From: Limnohabitans sp. | GTDB taxonomy: Bacteria > Pseudomonadota > Gammaproteobacteria > Burkholderiales > Burkholderiaceae_C | Assembly: GCF_030158565.1 (NCBI RefSeq) | Contig: NZ_JAOASQ010000051.1 | Span: forward strand, 1 to 40,191 | Length of the DNA: 40,191 nucleotides | Direction: 5' to 3' | Shown: positions 32,225 to 40,191 of the stretch, piece by piece | How positions within the stretch are numbered: position 1 is the first letter of the stretch | Layout: each line of letters begins with the position of its first letter | The notes under the pieces: generated by a model | The model's database searches: none | What the model was told of the DNA's origin: nothing | The model's input: the letters and a program-made list of their open reading frames with translations, nothing else | Program-made: the position numbers and the translations under genes

Positions 32225-33557
32225 TCACTTGCCGAACCACTTGGCCACGTACTGCCATGTGCGCAGCAACAGACCGGCGCGCTCCACATCGGCCTGCGCC
32301 ACGAGCGGGGTTTCGCCCAGCGGCTTGCCGTTCGAGGTGGCGACCACCTTGCCGACCACGGCGCCCTTGGCCACGGGCGCTTCCAGGCCCGGTTTCAGTT
32401 CCACCGTGGCCTGCACCTGCTGGCCGCGTGGCACGGTAAGCATCCATGGCGCGCCCAGGACCGCACCCACGGTGTCGGCCTTGCCAAAGCTCACCTTGGC
32501 CGTTGTGACCACTGCACCTGGCTGGATCGGGACAGCTTTTTCGAAGCTGCCAAAGCCCCAGCCGAGCAGCGTGCGCGTGTGGTCGGCTCGTGCCTGTGCG
32601 CTGTGGGTGTTGAGGATGACCGAGATCAAGCGCATATCGTTGCGCTTGGACGAAGTGACCAGGCAATAACCGGCCTCAGCGGTGTGGCCGGTCTTGAGGC
32701 CGTCCACAGTGGGGTCGGTGTAGAGCAGGGCGTTGCGGTTGCCTTGCTTGATGCCGTTGTATTTGAAATCGTGTTCGGCGTAGATGGGGTAGTACTCGGC
32801 GCTGTCGCGAATGATGGCGCGCGCCAGTATGGCGAGGTCACGCGCGGAGGACTTGTGCTCCGGATCGGGCAGACCCGTAGGGTTGACGAACTGGGTGTAC
32901 GTCATACCAAGGCGCTGGGCCTCGGCGTTCATCAGCTTGGCAAAGCCGGCCTCTGAACCGGCCATGTGTTCGGCAATCGCTTTGGAGGCATCGTTGCCTG
33001 ACTGGATGACAATGCCGCGCAGGATGTCAATGACGGTGGCCTGGCTATTGAGCGGCAGGTACATGCACGACTCGGTGCCCGAACCGCGGCACCAGGCGTT
33101 CTGGCTGACTGTGACCAGATCGGTCTGCTTGAGCTTGCCTGAGCGCAGCGCTTGCTCGACGATGTAGCTGGTCATCATCTTGGTCAGCGATGCGGGGGGG
33201 CAGCGGCTCGTCGGCGTTGGCCGAAGCCAGCACCTCGCCGGAGTCAAAGTCCATCAGCAGCCAGGCCTTGGCAGGCAGCGCCGGCGGGTTGTCGGCCAGG
33301 GCCGTCTGGGCGGCCAGAGGCGGCAGGGCGTTTGCAGAGGCTGCGGCGGCCGCAGCCTTTTTGTGCGCTGCAGGCTTGGCGGCAGCGGGGTGTTTGGCCG
33401 CGAAGGACGCCGAGCTGGGCAACAGGGTGCCCACAGCGATGGCCAGGGCGATGGGGAGAAGAGAGAAAGTCTTGGCTTGCAGGGTGTGGTTCGGTAGAGC
33501 ATCGATTGTCGCGGATTGGGGGCGGGTTTCTTGGGATGGCTGCCGATTGGCAGTCAC
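32225..33557 (-). pseudogene. dacA: D-alanyl-D-alanine carboxypeptidase (PBP5/6-like), frameshifted
   Basis: Two frames together give one complete DacA. The upstream frame (from a GTG at 33557) has a signal-peptide-like stretch (FSLLPIALAIAVGTLLPSSASFAA), an Ala/Lys/Pro-rich linker and AWLLMDFDSGEVLASANADEPLPP. The downstream frame continues ASLTKMMTSYIVEQ with the catalytic SxxK, then SGNDASKA (SxN) and KTGHTAEAGYC (KTG), and ends WQYVAKWFGK. The break is at seven Gs, 33194-33200; six would restore the frame. The enzyme trims the terminal D-Ala of peptidoglycan stem peptides. A one-base homopolymer change may be a sequencing error, so the gene may be intact in the cell. It follows the TetR gene on the same strand by 8 bases. 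Confidence 0.85.
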
Positions 33558-33564
33558 CGCCGCT

Positions 33565-34242
33565 TCAGCGCCGCTCTGCCTCGCGCCAGCTGGCCGCGCC
33601 CAGCAAGATGATCTGCAACTGCTGCACGAAGTCCTGCACCATCGCCTGCTCGGACTGAGGCTCGTCGGCGGGCAGATCCAGAACCTCGGGGGCGGCGGCC
33701 AGCAGGGTGTTGACCATCAGGCCGCAGACCATGTGCAGGCTGGCCTGCGACAGGCCCTGGTAGGCCTCCAGCGGCGCCAGGTCGCGTGCCGTGTCGTCCA
33801 CAAAACGCTGCACCTCGTGGCGGATCGCCAGCCGCAGCACCCGGCTGCCACCCGCGCGCTCGCTCGAGATGAAGCGGAACAGCACCCGGTTGTCGCGCAC
33901 GTACTGCAGGTACACCTGCACCGACTGGCGCACCACGCTGGTCTGGGCCGAACTCGGCTGGCGCGCCTGGCGCAGCAGGCCGCGAAGCGTGGCCCCCACC
34001 TCGTCCACCAGGCTCAGGCCCAGCTCGTCTGGGCTGCGAAAGTGCCGGTAAAACGCATTGGGCACCATGCCGGCCTCGCGCGCGATCTCGCGGATGCCCA
34101 GGCTGGTGAAGCTGCGTCCCTCGCCGATCAACCGCAGCGCGGCCTGCACCAGGCTTTGGCGGGTCAGGTCCTTGCGGTCTTGCCGGCTCAGCGGCGGCTC
34201 GGGCGTGGCGGGGGCGGGGGTGTCGGGACGGGCGTTCGGCAT
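33565..34242 (-). CDS. TetR-family regulator (fatty-acid-type, FabR-like)
   Basis: A 225-residue repressor. The N-terminal helix-turn-helix is LVQAALRLIGEGRSFTSLGIREIAREAGMVPNAFYRHFRSPDEL at residues 30-73, followed by an all-helical ligand domain (VQVYLQYVRDNRVLFRFISSERAGG). FabR-type proteins sense acyl chains. It is divergent from the beta-oxidation-like operon, and a perfect 16-base palindrome lies between the two starts. The ATG at 34242 is the only good start: the longer frame reaching 34680 is antisense to the SDR gene. Confidence 0.88.
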   Translation of the reverse strand: MPNARPDTPAPATPEPPLSRQDRKDLTRQSLVQAALRLIGEGRSFTSLGIREIAREAGMVPNAFYRHFRSPDELGLSLVDEVGATLRGLLRQARQPSSAQTSVVRQSVQVYLQYVRDNRVLFRFISSERAGGSRVLRLAIRHEVQRFVDDTARDLAPLEAYQGLSQASLHMVCGLMVNTLLAAAPEVLDLPADEPQSEQAMVQDFVQQLQIILLGAASWREAERR

Positions 34243-34270
34243 GGACGGATTTGGCGGTTTGGGTTTTTCG

Positions 34271-34286
34271 GTGTACGATCGTACAC
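34271..34286. promoter_or_regulatory. Perfect 16-base palindrome, probable TetR operator
   Basis: GTGTACGATCGTACAC is its own reverse complement. It lies 28 bases from the TetR start (34242) and 19 bases from the SDR start (34306), so a bound repressor would cover both promoters. Confidence 0.82.
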
Positions 34287-34305
34287 AAACAAAGGAGCCC
34301 TGTCC

Positions 34306-35706
34306 ATGTCCGACGCTTACCTCAACTTTGCCAACTCGGCCTTTGGCGCGCGCCTGGCCGGCATGCTGGGCCTGCCGCGTCCCGTGCCGCTCGAGCGGTT
34401 CGAAGCCGGCCAACCGGTGGTTGCTGGCGACGTGCTGGTCGGCGCCGGTGGTACGCCCGAACTGCTGCCCGCGCTGCTGGCTGCCTTCCGCGCCATGCGG
34501 GCCGCCACCGTGGCGCACCGCAGCGTGCAGGGCTGGACCGCGATGGCCAACCAGGCCGGCTTGATGAGCGGGCTGTGGAGCACCGGCGAGCAGCCGGGCG
34601 GTCCCCTCAAGGCCGTGGTGTTTGACGCCACCGGCCTGGCCACCGTGGCCCAGGCCGAGGCGCTGTACCAGTGCTTCCACGACGCGGTGCGCTCACTGCA
34701 AAGCTGCGGCCGCGTGCTGGTGCTGGGCCGCCCGCCCGAAGCCTGCCCGGTTGCCGAGCAGGCCACGGTACAGCGCGCTCTGGAAGGTTTTGTGAAATCG
34801 CTGGCCAAGGAGGTCAAGCGCGGCATTGCGGTGCAACTGGTCTATGTGGCGCCGGGAGCCGAGGCGCAACTCGAAGGCACACTGCGCTTCTTTTTGTCGC
34901 CGCGCAGCGCCTATGTGTCGGGCCAGGTGGTGCGGCTGGCACCCTTTGAGGCCCCGGCCCCGAGCGACTGGGTGCAGCCGCTGGCGGGCAAAAAGATTTT
35001 GGTGACCGGCGCGGCGCGCGGCATTGGCGCGGCCATTGCCGAAACCCTGGCGCGCGATGGCGCCCAGGTGGTCTGTCTGGACGTGCCGCAGGCCCAGGAC
35101 GCCTTGCAGGCCGTGGCCGAGCGGCTGCAGGGCCGCGCGCTGGCGCTCGACATTGCCGATCCGGCGGCCGCCGGGCAGATCGCCCAGGCGGCCCTGGCTG
35201 ACGGCGGCTGGGACGGCGTGGTGCACAACGCCGGCATCACCCGCGACAAGACCATCGCCAAGATGCCGCCGCACCTGTGGCAGACGCTGGTGCAGGTCAA
35301 CCTGGTGGCGCAGCAGGCGATCAACCAGGCCTTGCTGGAGCGGGGCGCGCTCCAACCCCAGGCACGGCTGGTGTGCGTGTCGTCCATCTCGGGCATTGCC
35401 GGCAACCTGGGGCAGACCAACTACGCGTTTTCCAAGGCTGGCGTGATCGGCCTGGTGCACAGCCAGGCGCCGCGCCTGCCCCGCGGCATGGCCATCAACG
35501 CGGTGGCGCCGGGCTTCATCGAAACGCAAATGACCGCCGCCATCCCGCTGGCCATCCGCGAAGCCGGCCGGCGCATGAATTCCATGGGGCAGGGCGGCCA
35601 GCCGGTCGATGTGGCCGAAACCATCGCCTGGCTGCTCAGCCCCGCCTCGCAGGGCGTGAATGGGCAGGTGGTGCGCGTGTGCGGCCAAAGCCTGCTGGGG
35701 GCTTAA
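34306..35706 (+). CDS. Long 3-oxoacyl reductase (FabG-like SDR with N-terminal domain)
   Basis: A 466-residue protein. The C-terminal 240 residues are a classical SDR: TGAARGIGAAIAETLARDG (NAD(P) loop), HNAGITRDKTIAKM, SSISGIAG and YAFSKAG with the Tyr-Lys pair. The first 225 residues are a second Rossmann-like domain without a catalytic pair, as in the FabG4-like high-molecular-weight group that uses CoA-linked substrates. It would reduce or oxidise 3-oxo/3-hydroxyacyl-CoA. AAAGGAG precedes the ATG at 34306. It heads a four-gene operon and the MaoC gene starts one base after its stop. Confidence 0.88.
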   Translation: MSDAYLNFANSAFGARLAGMLGLPRPVPLERFEAGQPVVAGDVLVGAGGTPELLPALLAAFRAMRAATVAHRSVQGWTAMANQAGLMSGLWSTGEQPGGPLKAVVFDATGLATVAQAEALYQCFHDAVRSLQSCGRVLVLGRPPEACPVAEQATVQRALEGFVKSLAKEVKRGIAVQLVYVAPGAEAQLEGTLRFFLSPRSAYVSGQVVRLAPFEAPAPSDWVQPLAGKKILVTGAARGIGAAIAETLARDGAQVVCLDVPQAQDALQAVAERLQGRALALDIADPAAAGQIAQAALADGGWDGVVHNAGITRDKTIAKMPPHLWQTLVQVNLVAQQAINQALLERGALQPQARLVCVSSISGIAGNLGQTNYAFSKAGVIGLVHSQAPRLPRGMAINAVAPGFIETQMTAAIPLAIREAGRRMNSMGQGGQPVDVAETIAWLLSPASQGVNGQVVRVCGQSLLGA

Positions 35707-35707
35707 G

Positions 35708-36622
35708 GTGCAGCGCCAGAACATCACACCCGCCAGCACGCTGAGCAACTTGGCCCGTGCGCTGGCCAGCAGTTTCAAGCGCCCCGGGCCGGTGCGCGCG
35801 CTGGCCCCGGTCACGCTGGTGCTGCCGCGCGTCGTGGTCGACGCCGCGCACCTGGCGCGTTACGCCGAGGTCTGCGGTTTTGCCCCGAGTGCGCAAGCGC
35901 CGCTCACCTACCCGCAGATGCTGACTTTCCCCCTGGTCATGACCTACATGACTTCGCCCGCCTGCCCCTGGCCTGCCATGGGCACGGTGCACCTGGCCAA
36001 CGCCATCACCCAGCATGCGCCGCTGGCCGCAGGCGATGCGGTGCGGGTGGAGCTGAGCAGCGGCGAGCTGCTGGCGCACGACAAGGGGCAGGTGTTCACG
36101 CTGCACCTGCGCGTGCTACGCGAGTCAGATGGCGAGGGCGATGGCCAATGCGTCTGGCAGGCCACACAAACCCTGCTGCGCCTGGGCGTGAAGTCGCCCG
36201 TGGGCGCACCGTTCAACGGCGCCGTGGGGCCGGAACTCGCCCTGACCCAGGCCGGTGCATTCGACGCCCCCGCCGACACCGGCCGCCGCTACGCCCCGGT
36301 GTCGGGCGACTACAACCCCATCCACCTGTCGGCGCTGAGCGCGCGCTTGTTCGGCTTTCCGCGCGCCATCGCGCATGGCCTGTGGACGCAGGCGCGCGCG
36401 CTGGCCCTGTTGCAAGCCGCCGCGCCGGCCACTGTGCTGCAAGCCGCTTCGCTCACCACCGTGTTCAAGCGGCCCGTGCTGCTGCCGACACGCGCCTCGC
36501 TCTGGCAGGCGCAGGCCAGTACAGGCCAGACCGTGTTCGAGGTGCGCGACGCACGCGGCGAGCAGGTCCATCTGCGTTCCGAACTCCGCGCCGAACCCGC
36601 GCATCAACCCACCATTTCCTGA
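35708..36622 (+). CDS. MaoC-like hot-dog hydratase/dehydratase
   Basis: A 304-residue protein of the MaoC/HTD2-like family. The catalytic motif is SGDYNPIHLSALSARLFGF, matching the hydratase-2 Asp-x-Asn-Pro-x-His pattern, then AIAHGLWTQARAL. It probably hydrates or dehydrates enoyl/3-hydroxyacyl-CoA, between the reductase and the thiolase steps. The start is GTG at 35708, one base after the SDR stop; the longer frame from 35660 runs inside the SDR gene. The thiolase gene begins 8 bases after its stop. Confidence 0.86.
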   Translation: MQRQNITPASTLSNLARALASSFKRPGPVRALAPVTLVLPRVVVDAAHLARYAEVCGFAPSAQAPLTYPQMLTFPLVMTYMTSPACPWPAMGTVHLANAITQHAPLAAGDAVRVELSSGELLAHDKGQVFTLHLRVLRESDGEGDGQCVWQATQTLLRLGVKSPVGAPFNGAVGPELALTQAGAFDAPADTGRRYAPVSGDYNPIHLSALSARLFGFPRAIAHGLWTQARALALLQAAAPATVLQAASLTTVFKRPVLLPTRASLWQAQASTGQTVFEVRDARGEQVHLRSELRAEPAHQPTIS

Positions 36623-36630
36623 GCCCCACC

Positions 36631-37937
36631 ATGACCCCCAACAGCACCCTCCGTCGCGTCGCCATCGTGGGTGGCAACCGCATCCCGTTTGCGCGCTCCA
36701 ACACCGCCTACAGCCGCGCCTCCAACCTCGATATGCTCACGGCCACGCTGCAAGGCCTGGTGGACCGCTTCAACCTGCATGGCCAGCGCCTGGGCGACGT
36801 GGCCGCAGGCGCGGTGATGAAGCATTCGCGCGACTTCAACCTGGTGCGCGAAGCCGTGCTCTCCACCACGCTCTCGCCCGAGACCCCGGCCTTCGACCTG
36901 CAGCAGGCCTGCGGCACCGGGCTGGAGGCCGCCATGCTGGTGGCGCACAAAATTGCGGTGGGCCAGATCGAATGCGGCGTGGCCGGCGGGGTGGACACCA
37001 CCTCGGACGCGCCCATCGCCGTCAATGACCAACTGCGCCGCACCCTGCTCGATGTTTCGCGCGCGCGCAGCCCCTGGCAGCGCCTGCAGCGGGCGCTGCG
37101 CATCCGCCCGGGGCAGTTCTTCCAGCCCGAGCTGCCGCGCAACGGCGAGCCGCGTACCGGCCTGTCGATGGGCGAACACGCCGAACTCATGGCCCGCGAA
37201 TGGGGCATCACGCGCGAAGCGCAAGATGCCCTGGCCCTGCAAAGCCACCACAACCTGGCGCGCGCCTATGGCGAAGGTTTCTTTGTCGACCTGATGACGC
37301 CCTTCCTGGGCGTGAAGCAGGACAACAACCTGCGCCAGGGCCTGAACGCTGAACAGCTGGCCAAGCTCAAGCCGGTTTTCGACCGCAAGGTGGCGCCCGG
37401 CCAGGGCACGCTGACGGCAGGCAACGCCACACCGCTGACCGATGGCGCCTCGGCCGTGCTGCTGGCCAGCGAAGCCTGGGCGGCCGAGCGTGGTCTGCCG
37501 GTGCTGGCCTACCTCACGTTCAGCGAGGTGGCGGCGGTGGACTTTTTCAACCCCGACCCGGCCAAGAAAGAAGGCCTGCTGATGGCCCCCGCCTACGCCG
37601 TGCCGCGCATGCTGGCGCGCGCTGGGTTGACGCTGCAGGACTTCGACTTTTATGAAATCCACGAAGCCTTTGCCGCCCAGGTGCTGTGCACCCTGCAGGC
37701 GTGGGAAGACCCGGCGTTTTGCCGCGACAAGCTCGGCCTGGCGCAGCCGCTGGGCGCCATTGACCGCAGCAAACTCAATGTGAACGGCAGCTCGCTCGCC
37801 GCCGGTCACCCGTTTGCCGCCACCGGCGGGCGCATTGTGGCCACGCTGGCCAAGCTGCTCGCGCAAAAAGGCAGCGGGCGCGGTTTGATTTCCATCTGCG
37901 CCGCTGGCGGCCAGGGCGTCGTGGCCATTCTGGAGAA

Positions 37938-37941
<4 letters not shown>
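36631..37941 (+). CDS. Acetyl-CoA C-acyltransferase (thiolase, FadI-like)
   Basis: A 436-residue thiolase. The acyl-carrying Cys94 is in DLQQACGTGLEAAM, the family His is in NVNGSSLAAGHPFAATGGR, and the second Cys is in ISICAAGGQG near the end. EIHEAFAAQVL holds the other conserved His. The length fits the longer FadI type. It cleaves 3-oxoacyl-CoA with CoA to acetyl-CoA, or a shortened acyl-CoA. The stop overlaps the acyl-CoA dehydrogenase start (ATGA). Confidence 0.92.
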
Positions 37942-39764
<1,823 letters not shown>

Positions 39765-39797
39765 ACCCGCTTCACCGCTTGGCGGCATGGACAGCAA

Positions 39798-39815
39798 TGT
39801 ATCTCAATGGATACA
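39798..39815. promoter_or_regulatory. Inverted repeat upstream of the higA-like gene
   Basis: TGTATC (39798-39803), spacer TCAATG, GATACA (39810-39815) lie 44 bases before the ATG at 39860. This is the arrangement expected for an autoregulating antitoxin, so it is a candidate operator. Confidence 0.5.
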
Positions 39816-39859
39816 GAGCGCCATAAAAACGATCTATGCGCCAACTGAAGGGGTAACCG

Positions 39860-40152
39860 ATGACTGCACTCAAACTGCGGAAATGGGACAGCGCCCAACA
39901 CCTCAAGACCGAAGAGGACATGGCGCTCTATATGGAGGCCTGCCTGCAAGAGGCAGGGGATGATGCTGCCAAGGCCCTGGGCACCATTGCCCGGGCCAAG
40001 GGCATGTCGCAACTTTCGCGCGGACGGGCCTGGGCAGGGACAGCCTCTACAAGGCGTTGTCAGGGGAGGGCAACCCCAGCTTTGCCACGATCCTGAAAGT
40101 CACGGCGGCGCTGGGCATCCAGCTCCACGCACAGCCCATGCAGGCGGGGTAA
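39860..40152 (+). pseudogene. HigA/Xre-type antitoxin gene, frameshifted
   Basis: The first frame gives MTALKLRKWDSAQHLKTEEDMALYMEACLQEAGDD and ALGTIARAKGMSQLSR, typical of HigA-like antitoxins of the putative addiction module family. At about 40020-40030 a base is lost compared with the expected reading, and the adjacent frame continues GLGRDSLYKALSGEGNPSFATILKVTAALGIQLHAQPM and stops at 40152. A short stretch before ALGTIARAK is also missing against the usual pattern. No toxin gene lies upstream: only 95 bases separate it from the acyl-CoA dehydrogenase. I read it as a decaying or mis-sequenced orphan antitoxin. Confidence 0.75.
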
Positions 40153-40191
40153 GCGTGATGGGTGTTGGGGTAGGAGCGTTTGTGGCTCATG

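Noticed and set aside
33190..35706. Plus-strand open frame of 838 codons
   Set aside because: Only the part from 34306 is the SDR gene. The first 372 codons are antisense to dacA and the TetR gene, have no family features, and run through the TetR operator.

Overview
The window looks like a chromosomal segment of a betaproteobacterium of the order Burkholderiales, most like the Comamonadaceae. This rests on protein family resemblance and gene content (ftsK-lolA-rarA, a livHMGF set, a Bug/TctC-type receptor gene, a betaproteobacterial-type sox cluster), not on any database search. No rRNA, tRNA or CRISPR array was seen.

Layout. (1) 1-10082, housekeeping and uptake: the end of ftsK, lolA, rarA, an intrinsic terminator, a branched-chain amino acid type ABC transporter without its receptor gene, a patch of three dispersed palindromic repeats, a TctC receptor, a ferredoxin-reductase fusion, an epimerase-like SDR and an Hsp15-like S4 protein. 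(2) 10112-30985, a 21-kb sulfur-oxidation island: four rhodaneses, two ArsR-family regulators with a conserved cysteine pair, a DsrE-like protein, flavocytochrome c sulfide dehydrogenase (fccAB/soxEF), a c4-type cytochrome, two tandem YeeE/TsuA-type transporters, a SoxW-like thioredoxin, a Crp/FNR regulator, two small cytochromes c, a DUF302 lipoprotein with a FadL-type porin, the core soxCDYZAXB genes, a SoxH-like metallo-hydrolase and a DUF4395-like membrane protein. (3) 30986-32224, a scarred junction: a helix-turn-helix gene of unknown origin abutting the last third of an ohr gene, then about 250 bp without a gene. (4) 32225-40191, a visibly more GC-rich block: a frameshifted dacA, a TetR regulator divergent from a four-gene beta-oxidation-like operon (SDR, MaoC, thiolase, acyl-CoA dehydrogenase), and a frameshifted higA-like antitoxin gene.

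How the genes work together. SoxXA, SoxYZ, SoxB and SoxCD form a complete periplasmic thiosulfate oxidation cycle. FccAB would oxidise sulfide, the small cytochromes would carry electrons away, and rhodaneses, DsrE and thioredoxin would handle persulfide sulfur. The two YeeE/TsuA proteins could import thiosulfate. The DUF302-FadL pair is a candidate for moving a sulfur compound or hydrophobic substrate across the outer membrane.

The most interesting signal is regulatory. Four intergenic inverted repeats share the pattern TATAT-N12-ATATA, and two FNR-type boxes occur at 10750 and 19256. The window also encodes two ArsR-type candidate persulfide sensors and a Crp/FNR protein with an ExxSR recognition helix. 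Together these suggest a two-input (sulfur and redox) circuit over the sulfur genes.
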